DNA of 64,000 bases from Sphingomonas sp. Leaf208 (GCF_001421415.1 NZ_LMKH01000035.1:245655-309654); one strand, 5' to 3'; counted from the stretch's first letter, positions 37,479 through 47,294 are shown. The notes: generated from the letters alone by a model not told the origin. Translations and numbers: made by a program.

Positions 37479-39446
37479 ATGAAGCGGCAGGCGGAGATCG
37501 ATGTAGCGCTGGGATCCAGGGCCCGGTTGATAGGCTTCCATTCGGCCGAGCGGCTGAGCCAGCCTTTCCAGATCGAAGCGGAAGTCGTGCTGGAGGATCG
37601 GGTCGACATCCTGCCTGCGCTGGGCAAGTCCGCCTGCATCACGGTCTACGAGGTGGACGCGCCGGTCCGGTATTTCCATGGATTGGTGATCGAGGCGCAT
37701 TACTTGCGACAGACCGACGAGGGGCATCATTACGCATTGGTGCTGCGGCCTTGGCTGCACCTGCTCGACAGCAATCGTGCGTATCGGATCTTCGAGCAGA
37801 AGACCGTGGTGCAGATGCTGCGCGATGTGCTCGCACCCCATAGCCGACATATCGACTATGGCGGGCTGACCGAGACCTATCGGCCCTGGCCTTACTGCGC
37901 GCAGTACCGCGAGAGCGACCTGTCGTTCGTCATGCGCCTGATGGAGCGAGAGGGGATCTATTTCTACTTTCGCCACGAGAAGGGTGAGCACACGATGGTG
38001 CTCTGCGATAGTCGGGCCGCTCACAAGCCCTCACCCCGCGCCGCGACCGTGAAGCTTCGTCCCGACCTCGTCGGCGGTCATGGTACCGAGGACTCGCTGT
38101 GGGAGTGGCATGAGCACGTACGGAGCGGCGGCGAACGGCGCGTGCTGATCCAGAGCTTCGACTATGAGAAGACCCTGGTCCGCGATGGACGCGCGGACGG
38201 CGGTACGCGCGGCCCGGCCGATACGCAGGAAATTCACGACTATACTGGGGACTTCGTCGATCCGACGCTGGCCAAGCATTGGGCACAGGTGCGGCTGGAG
38301 GCGGCGCGCGCCGACCAACGGGTCTATACGGGATCGGGCGACACGATCGGCATCGCCTGCGGGGGGCTGTTCAAGCTCGACTCCACCGACGCCTTTGATC
38401 GTGGCCGCGAGTTCATCGTGACCACACTAGACTATGCCATGGACGCGGAACCGTGGCGCAGCGACGGCGACATGGCACGGCGCGAGGTCTCGATCGAGGC
38501 GGTCACCAGCCAGACGAAGTGGCGCGCGCCCATCGTGACGCCGGCGCCGTTCGCGGGGCCGGAGACCGCGATCGTCATCGAGGGTGGCGCCGACGACAGC
38601 CGCGTCGACCGCATGGGCCGGGTAAGGGTCCGCTTCCTCTGGAAAAAATCCGACGAGGCCGACATCAAGGCGCGGTCGTGCTGGCTGCGCGTTTCGCATC
38701 CGTCGGCAGGCGCGAGCTTCGGCCACGTGACGCTGCCGCGGCTCGACGAAGAGGTGATCGTCGATTTCCTCAACGGCAATCCCGATCGCCCGATCGTGAC
38801 CGGCCGCGTCTATAATTCACGTCACCAACATGCTTACGCGCTGCCCGCCAATCGGACGCGGTCGCTGTACCGGTCGAATACGATCGGCAAGATGGGCAGC
38901 TATGCGGGGGCCGAGACCAGGCCGCGCGCGCCGGCGTTCAACGAACTCAGCTTCGACGACAAGGGCGGGGCCGAGGAAGTCTATCTGCGCGCGCAGCGCA
39001 ATCGTCGCACCGACGTGCTGTACGACGACGCGGAAACCGTGAACCGCGACCAGGCGAACCGGGTCGGCCGCGACCGCGAGACCGCCGTCCGACGCAACGA
39101 CAGCACGACGGTCGAGACCGGCAACCACAGCCTGACGATCACCCGCGGCGCGTCGACCGTGCAGGCACGCCAGCGCATCATGCTGCGTGTCGGCACGAGC
39201 CGCGTGTTGATGACTCCCGCGACCATAACCGTTGCGCAGGGGATGTCGCGCATCACGATGACCTCGGCCAGCATCACGCTCGCCGTCGGGCCCAACCTGA
39301 TCAGCCTGACGCCCGCCGGGATCACGTTGAACGGCACGACCATCACCGGCAACGCCCTGTCCGCGCTCACCTGGGAAGGCACCGTCAGCACGATCCACGG
39401 CAAGGCGGCTGTGAACGTGCTCGGCGGCGCGGTGGTCATCGCATGA
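37479..39446 (+). CDS. vgrG: T6SS spike protein TssI (VgrG)
   Basis: 655-residue VgrG. The gp27-like part (about 1-380) has FHSAERLSQPFQIEAEVV, YFHGLVIEAHYLRQT and CAQYRESDLSFVMRLMEREGIYFYF; the gp5-like OB fold has DRMGRVRVRFLWKKSDEADIKARSCWLRVSHPSAG and FLNGNPDRPIVTGRVYN. The C-terminal needle (about 490-650) consists of short beta repeats (TPATITVAQGMSRITM, SASITLAVGPNLISL). It ends in VNVLGGAVVIA with no added toxin domain, so effectors must bind by other means (PAAR, adaptor or Hcp). Its stop overlaps the next ATG as ATGA. Confidence 0.95.
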   Translation: MKRQAEIDVALGSRARLIGFHSAERLSQPFQIEAEVVLEDRVDILPALGKSACITVYEVDAPVRYFHGLVIEAHYLRQTDEGHHYALVLRPWLHLLDSNRAYRIFEQKTVVQMLRDVLAPHSRHIDYGGLTETYRPWPYCAQYRESDLSFVMRLMEREGIYFYFRHEKGEHTMVLCDSRAAHKPSPRAATVKLRPDLVGGHGTEDSLWEWHEHVRSGGERRVLIQSFDYEKTLVRDGRADGGTRGPADTQEIHDYTGDFVDPTLAKHWAQVRLEAARADQRVYTGSGDTIGIACGGLFKLDSTDAFDRGREFIVTTLDYAMDAEPWRSDGDMARREVSIEAVTSQTKWRAPIVTPAPFAGPETAIVIEGGADDSRVDRMGRVRVRFLWKKSDEADIKARSCWLRVSHPSAGASFGHVTLPRLDEEVIVDFLNGNPDRPIVTGRVYNSRHQHAYALPANRTRSLYRSNTIGKMGSYAGAETRPRAPAFNELSFDDKGGAEEVYLRAQRNRRTDVLYDDAETVNRDQANRVGRDRETAVRRNDSTTVETGNHSLTITRGASTVQARQRIMLRVGTSRVLMTPATITVAQGMSRITMTSASITLAVGPNLISLTPAGITLNGTTITGNALSALTWEGTVSTIHGKAAVNVLGGAVVIA

Positions 39447-39982
39447 GCGGGCCCTGGCACGGATCGGTATGGACCGAGGCGGGGCAGGTGCGGTTGCTGC
39501 TGGAGTGGCCGGCGGGTGCCGACGACCGGCTGGCGCCCGATGACTGCTTCGCGCGACTGCGGGCACGACGCAGGGGGGCGGACGCGGCCTCTTTCCTCGC
39601 GGTGGCGATGCCGCGCTACGAGGCGGTGCTGTGGGCGGCCCGGGGCGTGTACGATCTCGTGCGCCAGCCCGACGCGGATGCGATGGCGACCGTCACGGCC
39701 TGGTTGCGCGATCCGTCGGAAGCGCGGCGTCGCGACGCCGAAGCGATCGCGCGGACCATGCGCACGCCGACACCCGAGCGACTATGCGCCTGGGCGGCGT
39801 TCATGGCGGGCGGATCCGTCGCCCCCGAAGGTTCCGCGCCGTTCCTCGCGCCGCGCGATGCGACCGGTCGCTTTGCCGCAGCGGCGGTGATCCTGGCGGC
39901 GGCACCGCACGGCGATGCCGGGCTGGACGCGGTCCTCGACGCCGGTGCGCGGATGGCCGAAACGATGGAGTGCGCAGCATGA
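39443..39982 (+). CDS. T6SS-associated DUF6931-like protein
   Basis: 179 residues, mostly helical. The pattern DAASFLAVAMPRYEAVLWAARG, then WLRDPSEARRRDAEAIAR, CAWAAFMAGGSVAPEG and RFAAAAVILAAAP matches what I remember of DUF6931, a family of unknown role found in type VI secretion loci of several proteobacteria. It is coupled on both sides by ATGA overlaps (vgrG before, tagH after), so it is made in step with VgrG and FHA. Possible roles are spike or effector chaperone, or regulator; there is no direct evidence. Family assignment is from memory and needs a profile search. Confidence 0.7.
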   Translation: MSGPWHGSVWTEAGQVRLLLEWPAGADDRLAPDDCFARLRARRRGADAASFLAVAMPRYEAVLWAARGVYDLVRQPDADAMATVTAWLRDPSEARRRDAEAIARTMRTPTPERLCAWAAFMAGGSVAPEGSAPFLAPRDATGRFAAAAVILAAAPHGDAGLDAVLDAGARMAETMECAA

Positions 39983-41199
39983 CGCTGGTTTTGTCGATAC
40001 AGGGCGTGGATACGCTCGAGAATGGTGCGCCGACGATGCTGAGGCTGGTACGGCACGGCGCCATCGTCGGACGGTCGGTCCATGCCGACTGGAGTTTGCC
40101 GGACCGCAAGAACCATCTGTCGTCGCGCCACTGCGAGATCAGCTACCGCGACGGGACCTATGTACTGACCGACCGCAGCACCAACGGGACGTTCGTCAAC
40201 GGCGCGACCGAGCGGTTGTCGGCGCCTCACCGGATTGCGGACGGCGATCGGATCGTGATCGGCGCTTACGAGGTGCTGGCGGAATGTGCGGGCGCGGCAT
40301 CGCCACCCGCCGCTGTCGTCGGCCCAGGATGGAGCGAATGGAACGAGGTCGCGCCGGCACCGTCATCCCGGTCGGCATCACCGACGGCCAACACGAACGA
40401 GGAGGCGGTACCGCTGCCGTTCGACGGGGGTGGATGGGACACGCCGGCGCCGCTCTCGGTCTCGGCCTGGGCGAGCGAACCGTCGGAACAGTCGTCGCCG
40501 TCCGCCGCGCAGCTCTGGGGAGAATTGGCGGAGCGCGGCACGCAACCGGTCGATGCGGTCCTTCCGCCGCCGCCCGCGGTCGCGCGTGGCTGGGGCGCGT
40601 TGGAGGATGTCCCGACACGCGGTACCGAACCGCAAAACGACAGCACGGAACCGCGCGTTCCCGAGCCGGACGTCACCGTTCCGCCCCGCACCGATCTGAT
40701 GCTGCGGATGCTGGGTGGCCTGGCCGCGCTGGTCGAGGCACGGGCGCGAGCCAAGGCGGATCTCGGCGTCGTGTCGACGACGATCGAGCTCGACGGCAAC
40801 AACCCGATCAAGTTCATCCGGTCGCCCGAGCGAATGCTGGACACGCTGTTGCAGCCGCCGCAGCCGGGTTTCATGCCGGCGGAGCTGGCGATCGACGATG
40901 CGTTCCGCGATATCCAGCTGCACGAGATGGCGACGGCGGCGGCGATGCGTGCAGCGATCGAGCAGACGATCAAGCGGTTCTCGCCCGCCGCGATCCGCGC
41001 GCGGCGGCGGGGTGGCGGCTGGTTGGCGAAGCTGCTGCCGCAAGCGCGCGCCGCGGCGTTGTGGCACGCCTATGAAGACGAGTTCGAGGGCGTGGTGCGC
41101 GATGCCGACGAAGCGTTCATGGACCTGTTCAGCAAGGCCTTCCGCACCGAATACGCGCGCTGCCTGGACGCTGCGGCGGCTGCTCGCCCACGTCGATAG
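39979..41199 (+). CDS. tagH: T6SS FHA-domain protein TagH (Fha)
   Basis: 406 residues. The N-terminal FHA domain (about 1-100) has HGAIVGRSVHADWSLPD, LSSRHCEISYRDG and DRSTNGTFVNG, the phosphothreonine-binding loops. A Pro/Ala/Ser-rich linker follows (about 105-245). The C-terminal type VI FHA domain has LDGNNPIKFIRSPERMLDTLLQPPQPGFMPAELAI (usual LRPGNPLKF motif as DGNNPIKF). It would bind PpkA-phosphorylated partners and promote assembly, reversed by PppA. It is encoded convergent to pppA. Confidence 0.93.
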   Translation: MTLVLSIQGVDTLENGAPTMLRLVRHGAIVGRSVHADWSLPDRKNHLSSRHCEISYRDGTYVLTDRSTNGTFVNGATERLSAPHRIADGDRIVIGAYEVLAECAGAASPPAAVVGPGWSEWNEVAPAPSSRSASPTANTNEEAVPLPFDGGGWDTPAPLSVSAWASEPSEQSSPSAAQLWGELAERGTQPVDAVLPPPPAVARGWGALEDVPTRGTEPQNDSTEPRVPEPDVTVPPRTDLMLRMLGGLAALVEARARAKADLGVVSTTIELDGNNPIKFIRSPERMLDTLLQPPQPGFMPAELAIDDAFRDIQLHEMATAAAMRAAIEQTIKRFSPAAIRARRRGGGWLAKLLPQARAAALWHAYEDEFEGVVRDADEAFMDLFSKAFRTEYARCLDAAAAARPRR

Positions 41200-41221
41200 G
41201 CAGCAGATCGGCGCGGGTCGG

Positions 41222-41260
41222 TAAAGCAAAAGCGGGAACGATCGTCACGGCGCCGTTCCC
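41222..41260 (-). terminator. Probable terminator of the tssK-to-pppA operon
   Basis: Stem GGGAACG (41234-41240) with its complement (41254-41260) and a 13-base loop, followed on the minus strand by GCTTTTGCTTT (T-rich, 41222-41233). It lies between the convergent tagH and pppA genes and is best oriented for pppA. Confidence 0.65.
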
Positions 41261-41266
41261 ACGCCA

Positions 41267-42034
41267 TCAGATTTCGAGCAGCAGCGCGCCGATCTGGGTT
41301 GCCTGTTCGCAGCCGATGATGGTCACCGTCACATTGTCCTGCGCGCCACGTTCGAGGGCGCGATCGAGCAGCAGTTGCGCGACCCGGTCGGGTGATGCGG
41401 ATACCAAGGCACGGCGAATTTCACGATCGTCGACCATCCCGCTCAACCCGTCGCTGCATAGCAGGAACACGTCGCCCCCCGCGAGCGATCCCTCGATCCG
41501 GTCGAGCAGCAGCGCCTCGGACGTGCCGACCGACCGCGCGAGCACGTTGCGAAACGGATGGTCCGCGGCATCCCGCCGATCGAGCAGCCCCCGCGCGATC
41601 ATTCGTTCGACCTCGGTGTGATCGGTGGTGAGTTGGCTCAGCGTACGCGCCCGGTGGCGATAGACGCGACTGTCGCCGGCCCACAACACGACATAGCGGT
41701 CGTCGCGGATCAGCAATACCGCCACGGTCGATCCGATCGGTGCGCCGCTCTTGCGGGTCGCGGCCCAGATCGTGGCGTTGGCAGCGTTCAGGGCTTCCGT
41801 CACGGCATCGGCCGCGCCCTCTATCGCGAGCGGAAGCGCGATGTGCTCCAGGGCGTCGGCGATCGTGCGCGAGGCCCATTGGCCGCGCTCGTGCCCTCCC
41901 ATCCCGTCGGCAATGGCCCATAGCCCGGCTTGCAGACGGACCACGCCTGCATCCTCGTTGACCGCACGTACCGTCCCCGGGTGAGTTCGATATGCCTGCT
42001 CGAGACGGAGGGCTGCCGGCGATCGCATCGTCAT
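41267..42034 (-). CDS. pppA: T6SS PP2C-type phosphatase PppA
   Basis: 255-residue PP2C serine/threonine phosphatase. Metal-binding motifs are complete: RAVNEDAGVV, AIADGMGGHERG, LWAGDSRVYR, LLCSDGLSGMVDD and AQDNVTVTII. In type VI systems it removes the phosphate put on by PpkA and so switches secretion down. ATG 42034 overlaps the tagF stop as ATGA. It is the last gene of the minus-strand tssK-tssL-tssM-tagF-pppA series. Confidence 0.94.
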   Translation of the reverse strand: MTMRSPAALRLEQAYRTHPGTVRAVNEDAGVVRLQAGLWAIADGMGGHERGQWASRTIADALEHIALPLAIEGAADAVTEALNAANATIWAATRKSGAPIGSTVAVLLIRDDRYVVLWAGDSRVYRHRARTLSQLTTDHTEVERMIARGLLDRRDAADHPFRNVLARSVGTSEALLLDRIEGSLAGGDVFLLCSDGLSGMVDDREIRRALVSASPDRVAQLLLDRALERGAQDNVTVTIIGCEQATQIGALLLEI

Positions 42035-42513
42035 AACGTCCAGTCCGCCTGCCATTCCCGCATCGGCGGGGAGGCGATCTCGGCCTTGGGAGGGATATTG
42101 GCCAGCGCATTGACGGCATCGTCGAGGATCGCGGCGGCATCACGCTGCTGGAGGAACGCGTCGTACAGGCAGCGTTCGAGGCTCGGCGCCATCCATTCGC
42201 CGTCGTCGCGCAGTCCGCGACCGCCGACCACGCCCAGTACGAACAGGAACGGCCGGCCGACCCGGTCGCACGAAAAGGCCGCGCACCCCACTTGCCAATA
42301 GGCTTCGCCGCGTCCCGGCTCCAGCACGAAGCCACGGGGCGGCGTCGTCTCGAGGATGCGGTCGAACGCCTCGCCGCCGCGCGCGCGTGTCGTGGCTAGC
42401 GTGTCGATGCAGCGCCGGTCCCAGATACGCTGCGCTTGCAGCGTCAGGCCACGGCACAGGAAATCGCCGAATGCGGGCAGTTTGCCGAACAGGAAGGGGC
42501 GGGTTTCGCTCAT
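42031..42513 (-). CDS. tagF: T6SS accessory protein TagF (ImpM)
   Basis: 160-residue TagF. The family start FLFGKLPAFGDFLCRG (residues 6-21) is clear, followed by YWQVGCAAFSCDRVGRPFLFVLGV. TagF acts in post-translational repression of secretion in other species. ATG 42513 overlaps the tssM stop as ATGA. Its position beside PppA is notable: in alphaproteobacteria the two functions are sometimes fused as TagF-PppA, while here they are separate but coupled genes. Confidence 0.92.
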   Translation of the reverse strand: MSETRPFLFGKLPAFGDFLCRGLTLQAQRIWDRRCIDTLATTRARGGEAFDRILETTPPRGFVLEPGRGEAYWQVGCAAFSCDRVGRPFLFVLGVVGGRGLRDDGEWMAPSLERCLYDAFLQQRDAAAILDDAVNALANIPPKAEIASPPMREWQADWTL

Positions 42514-45500
42514 AACCGCTCCGGGCAACGGAAGGAGAAGGGGCCGTTGCGCGCGAACGGGTTGTCGGCGGATGCGTAGGTCACGCGCAAGGCGGTGCGA
42601 TGGGGTGCGTCGCCGAACCAGACGACGATCGCCTGCGCGCCGGCATTCTGCATGCGTTCGGCAGCGGCGATCAACCGGAACAGCGCGAAGCTGCCCTGCC
42701 GGTCGATCCGCGACAGCGTCTGCGTGCCGTTCATCAGCGCGAGCGACGCCTGCGGCAGCGTGGTCGGTGTCCAGACGATCGGGTACGAGGCCGGATCGCG
42801 CGCTGCCAGCGCGTAACGGGTGTTGCCGACCGCGAGGTCAACGGTCGTGACATCGGCGCCCGCGGTCTGGAGCGAGACCTGCAGGACCAGCCCGCCGGCC
42901 GTTAGGTCGCGGATCGCCGCGGCCTTGCGGAACGCATCGGCACTCGACGGCGAGAACCGGCTGGCGACCGTGTCGTTCGTCCGCCAGCGCCACCGCTCCG
43001 GTGCCTGGACGAGCAGCGGCTGGAGGTTGCCGCGGACGAACCCGTCGATTTCGCCGTTGTTGCCATAGACGCGTTGCAGTTCGGCCGGCGACACCTCGGT
43101 CGTGGCGGCGGCGTCGAATGGGAAGCGGCGATCCGTGGTCGTGCGACAACTGGCGAGGATCGTCGCGCTGTATTGGTCGTTCAGCATGGTCTCCGTAGTC
43201 CTGGCGGCGGCACCGCGACCGTTGCGGCCGATACCGCCGACGAAGGATTGCAACTGTGGTGGGGCGGACACGCCGGCGGTCGAGAGATCGCCCAGCGCCG
43301 AAGCGAACTGGCCACGCAGCGCATCACCGCCGACGTTCGCGCCTGGCATGGCGCCTGCCGACGCAGCCGACGCAGCCTGCCGGACCGCCTGGACGAGCGC
43401 GTCGACCGGCGGCGGTGCTCCGGCCTCGCCGCGCGTGAAGGCCGCCGCTGGCCGGAAATGCGCCTGGATCGCGGTTCCCGCGTCGAACCGCGTACTCGCC
43501 GTTTGCGACGTCCCGAGCGTGGTGTTCTTCACCGTCTGATCCAACAGCGTCCGCAGCGGCGATGGCGTCCGCGTGAAACTGCCCAGCGCTTGGCGGTCGC
43601 CGAAATAATTTGCCGGCTGTGGAGTCGCCAGCACGTGATCCCACGCGGCAATATAGTCCTGCGCGTAACTGCGCGCGACGGTATCGTTGATCGCGGTCAA
43701 CTGATCGCGAACCGACACCTTGGCCCCGTCGGACCCCAATACCCACAGGTCGCGGTCGAGTTCCGCGCCGATGTCCGCGAGCCCCGGACCGAACGCCCGT
43801 TTATAGCCGTCACGGGTGAAGAACCACGGCACCGACAGCGCCATGACCGTGCCGCCGTTGCGGAATGCGCGGCCATCGCTTTCGGCCATCACCGCGCTTG
43901 CAAGCCAGTCGGGATGCCCGGAGGCGGCGGCACGCTGGCGCAACATCGCATAGGCGCGGTCGGCGAGCGGCAGCCCGATCACCGCCGCTCTCGACTGGGC
44001 GAGCAACCGGCCATCGAGCGCTGCCCGACGGTTCGCCCACACCCGCCCGAGATCGTCGTCGGCAAGCAGCGCATCGAGATGTACTGTCAGGCGGCGTCGG
44101 ACATCCTCCCGGTCCGCGCCCGGCAAGGCGGTCGTCGCCCAGTCGTTCCGGACCCAGGCGCCTACGGCACGCGCGTCGATCGGGCCGTAGCCACCCAGCA
44201 TCAGATAAGTCTTGAGCGGATCATACAGTCGGATGGGCGTCTGCGCGTCGGTCCGAAGCGCCTGTTCGAGTTCGAGCAACAGGCGGGGCAGCATGATCCG
44301 TTGCAGCGCCTCCAGATACGTCGCGCGTGCCGCCTGCGCATGGCCGGACTGGTAGAGGCCGAGCCGCATTCGCCACGACGGCCGTCCCGACAGTTGCGCG
44401 GCATAGCCGCCCGGTAGCGCCCGCAGCCGATCGAGCACGGGCAGCATCTGCTCCAGGTCGGGATCGTCGGCACGCACCTCCGCCAGGTCGGCGCCGCTGG
44501 CAGTGATTGCCGCCGCTGCCGCTCGCGCGCCCGACAGGTCGGCCGCCTGCAAGCCCTTATTGGCCTGGAACGAGCCATCCCACAGGAACAGCATCACGAT
44601 CGCCACCGCGGCGAACGCGGCGATACCGCCGATATTGGCGAGGTGCCGGCGTCGCTGCACGACGGGCTCCGGTTCGACCAGCCCCGCCTCCGGAAACATC
44701 ACCTCGGCGAACAGGCGGTTCAGGAAGAACGCGCGTGTCCGCGTGGTGGCCGCCGGACTGGCAATGCCGTCATACGAGGTGGCGAGCGATGCCAGCAGCC
44801 GGTCGATCGGCGATCCCTCCTGCTTGCTGCTGGCGAAATAAAAGCCGCGGAGGCGATGGCCCGGCGCGTCGTCCTCGGGCAGCATCCCGCCCACCAGCCG
44901 GGCAAACCGTTCGCGCAGCGACAGCAATTGCGCGGAAAAACCAATGATCCGGCTACGGCGCTGGCGATCGGGCTCATCCTGCAGGCGCTTGGCGGTTCGT
45001 GCGTCGATCGCCTCGACCATCCGATCGAACGCCGCGGTCATGGTCGCGGCGGTGACGGGCTCGTCGATCGCCAGCGTGCCACCCAGCACCGCGCGGCGGC
45101 CATCGGCGGCGAGATCGGCGAAAAAGTCTCCAAAGCCTTCGAGCAGGTCGGCCTTTGTCAGCAGCAAATAGACCGGTGCGGCAACCCGGAGCGTGGACCG
45201 GAGTTCGTGAAGACGACGGCGGATCGCCGCGGCGTGCGCGTCGATCCGCTCGCGATCCTCCGATACCAGCATGTCGACACCGATCGTGACGATAATGCCG
45301 TTGACGGGTTCGAGCGGGCGTGTCCGACGCAGCAGCGTCAGGAATCGCTCCCACCCCTTGGCATCGCCGCGCGGGTCGGAGTCCTGCGTCGTGTAGCGGC
45401 CGGCGGTATCGACCAGCACGGCATCGTCGGTGAACCAGAAATCGAGATTGCGGGTGCCGCCTTCCCCCTTCAGCGCACCGTCGGCATAGGGAAAGCGCAG

Positions 45501-45905
45501 GCCGGAATTGAGGAAGGCGCTGGTCTTGCCGGCGCCGGGCGGGCCGATGATGACGTACCACGGCTTGGCGTAGAGATAGTTCTTGCGGCGCCCGGACGCC
45601 TTGCGCAACTCGGCCAGGGCCTCGCGCAGCCGCGTCGAAACCGCCGCTGCGTCTGCCTCGCCCTGGTCGGGTGTGGCGATGCCCTCGGCGATCGCGCCGG
45701 CGTTGCGGCGTCCCCGCCATGCGCGCCATCCCGCGACCGCGCCGAACACGACGACCACCGCTATGATCAGCCCGAACCGGAAGCGCGAGCTGTTGAGTGC
45801 GGGAAACAGCATCGGCAGGCCGACCGAGCCCAGCAGTGCGATGATGACACCCGCGGGCACGATCATCACGTACCAGTTGCGCTGCAGTTTTTCGATTCCG
45901 CTCAT
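42510..45905 (-). CDS. tssM: T6SS inner-membrane protein TssM (IcmF)
   Basis: 1131-residue TssM. Two N-terminal membrane helices (about 13-34 and 43-60), then a cytoplasmic NTPase-like domain with Walker A GPPGAGKT (121-128) and VDTAGRYTTQDSD. A third helix lies near 430-450 (GIAAFAAVAIVMLFLWDGS), followed by a long periplasmic part ending with the domain that normally contacts TssJ (FSLRCPERL-like end, here FSFRCPERL). It forms the trans-envelope channel with TssL. An intact Walker A motif suggests the nucleotide site is kept. ATG 45905 follows the tssL stop by 3 bases. Confidence 0.96.
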   Translation of the reverse strand: MSGIEKLQRNWYVMIVPAGVIIALLGSVGLPMLFPALNSSRFRFGLIIAVVVVFGAVAGWRAWRGRRNAGAIAEGIATPDQGEADAAAVSTRLREALAELRKASGRRKNYLYAKPWYVIIGPPGAGKTSAFLNSGLRFPYADGALKGEGGTRNLDFWFTDDAVLVDTAGRYTTQDSDPRGDAKGWERFLTLLRRTRPLEPVNGIIVTIGVDMLVSEDRERIDAHAAAIRRRLHELRSTLRVAAPVYLLLTKADLLEGFGDFFADLAADGRRAVLGGTLAIDEPVTAATMTAAFDRMVEAIDARTAKRLQDEPDRQRRSRIIGFSAQLLSLRERFARLVGGMLPEDDAPGHRLRGFYFASSKQEGSPIDRLLASLATSYDGIASPAATTRTRAFFLNRLFAEVMFPEAGLVEPEPVVQRRRHLANIGGIAAFAAVAIVMLFLWDGSFQANKGLQAADLSGARAAAAAITASGADLAEVRADDPDLEQMLPVLDRLRALPGGYAAQLSGRPSWRMRLGLYQSGHAQAARATYLEALQRIMLPRLLLELEQALRTDAQTPIRLYDPLKTYLMLGGYGPIDARAVGAWVRNDWATTALPGADREDVRRRLTVHLDALLADDDLGRVWANRRAALDGRLLAQSRAAVIGLPLADRAYAMLRQRAAASGHPDWLASAVMAESDGRAFRNGGTVMALSVPWFFTRDGYKRAFGPGLADIGAELDRDLWVLGSDGAKVSVRDQLTAINDTVARSYAQDYIAAWDHVLATPQPANYFGDRQALGSFTRTPSPLRTLLDQTVKNTTLGTSQTASTRFDAGTAIQAHFRPAAAFTRGEAGAPPPVDALVQAVRQAASAASAGAMPGANVGGDALRGQFASALGDLSTAGVSAPPQLQSFVGGIGRNGRGAAARTTETMLNDQYSATILASCRTTTDRRFPFDAAATTEVSPAELQRVYGNNGEIDGFVRGNLQPLLVQAPERWRWRTNDTVASRFSPSSADAFRKAAAIRDLTAGGLVLQVSLQTAGADVTTVDLAVGNTRYALAARDPASYPIVWTPTTLPQASLALMNGTQTLSRIDRQGSFALFRLIAAAERMQNAGAQAIVVWFGDAPHRTALRVTYASADNPFARNGPFSFRCPERL

Positions 45906-45908
45906 CGT

Positions 45909-47294
45909 CTACTCCGTGCGCGGCACGACGATTTCGACGCGGCGGTTGAGTGCTTTCCCCGCTGCGGTGGCGTTGGTGGCGATGGGGCGGGTCGCCCCGA
46001 AGCCTTGCGACGAAACCCGCTTAGGATCCGGGAGCAACCCGCGGAACACCGTCGCAACCGCCTGTGCGCGTGCGTCCGACAGCGCCTGATTGTCCGGGAA
46101 GGCCAGGCTGGTCACCGGATCGCTGTCGGCATGCCCCTCGATCCGGATCGCGCCATGCTCCTGCGCGACGGCGCGCGCAATCCGCTCGAACAGTGCCTGC
46201 CGCCCGGGTTCGAGCACGTCGGAGCCCGAACGGAAAAGCTGACCGATCATGGTCCGTACGCGCACGCTGTTCGCATCCTCGTCGAGCGTGACGAGATGCT
46301 GGGCGATTTCCGGTGCGAGCAGCCCGGCGATCCGCGATTGCTGGGCACTCGTCGGCTGGGTGGCGGCATCGGCGCGGCGCGACAGGCGCAGCGGGGTCTG
46401 GGGATTGATCGCCGCCATCGCCGCCAGCGCGGGCTGGCCGGTCTGCCCCAGGATAAGCCGCAGCACGAGCAGCAGCCAAAGCAGCCCCCCGGCAAGTACG
46501 CTGGCGGCCAGCAACAGCGGCGCCCATGCCCCGGCGGTACGGCGCGGCGTCGGGCGGCCGCGCCACGCCGGCACGAGTTCGGTCTCCGACACGGCGCGGA
46601 CATGCGGCAAAGCGGCATAGGCGTCGGCCATCGTCCGGTTGAGGTCGGCGCTGCCGGTGTTGCCGACCCGGTGGCGGCCGTGGAACCCCGCGGCCAGGCA
46701 GGCGTGGTAAAGCTCGATCAGGTCGGCATGATCGGCCGGATGCGCGAGCATGTCCGCCAGCAGCATCCAGAACCGGTCGCCGCCGATATTCTCGCCGAAA
46801 CCGCGGACCACCATGCTGCGCCGCGCCCATTCGACGCCTTCTGCGCCGCGCCCCGGCAGTGTCTGCGCGACATCGTCGACGGTGGCATAGACCGCATAGC
46901 GCGCGCGCCGCTGTTCCTCGACGTCGAGGCCGATGTGCAGCAACGCCTGGTCGAACCGCGCGGCGGCGGCACTGGCGCGGCGATGAAGCTCGGGCAGCGG
47001 CAGGTCTATCCGCCCGGACCGCACGGCGGAGATCAGCGCGAGCAGCGGGGTCGCCGCCTCGCGCACCGGATTGCGCGCCGTCCGCGCGACCCCGGGATCG
47101 GGGAAGTCCTCGTCGATCGACGGGAGCAGGGACGAAGGGGGCAAGGGCGGCAGGGAGTCGTGCGTAGCACCCGGCGCCGCATCATTCCGATCCGACGTTA
47201 CGAACAGCGTCGCGCCCTGTTGCCGCGCGCGCAACTCCTGCAGCGGGCTCGGCCGAAAGATCGTCTGCTCGCTCTCGTCGCCGCGCCGGCTCAC
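45909..47294 (-). CDS. tssL: T6SS protein TssL (DotU) with OmpA peptidoglycan-binding domain
   Basis: 461 residues. DotU domain (about 60-255) with ATPLLALISAVRSG, FDQALLHIGLDVEEQRRARYAVYATVDDVAQTLPG and SMVVRGFGENIGGDRFW; one membrane helix (about 275-298, LLLAASVLAGGLLWLLLVLRLIL). The C-terminal OmpA/MotB domain has IRIEGHADSDPV, LSDARAQAVATVF, SQGFGATRP and LNRRVEIVV. The fused OmpA domain anchors the complex to the cell wall. Start is GTG 47294, overlapping the tssK stop as GTGA; GTG codons further upstream lie over tssK. Confidence 0.93.
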   Translation of the reverse strand: MSRRGDESEQTIFRPSPLQELRARQQGATLFVTSDRNDAAPGATHDSLPPLPPSSLLPSIDEDFPDPGVARTARNPVREAATPLLALISAVRSGRIDLPLPELHRRASAAAARFDQALLHIGLDVEEQRRARYAVYATVDDVAQTLPGRGAEGVEWARRSMVVRGFGENIGGDRFWMLLADMLAHPADHADLIELYHACLAAGFHGRHRVGNTGSADLNRTMADAYAALPHVRAVSETELVPAWRGRPTPRRTAGAWAPLLLAASVLAGGLLWLLLVLRLILGQTGQPALAAMAAINPQTPLRLSRRADAATQPTSAQQSRIAGLLAPEIAQHLVTLDEDANSVRVRTMIGQLFRSGSDVLEPGRQALFERIARAVAQEHGAIRIEGHADSDPVTSLAFPDNQALSDARAQAVATVFRGLLPDPKRVSSQGFGATRPIATNATAAGKALNRRVEIVVPRTE

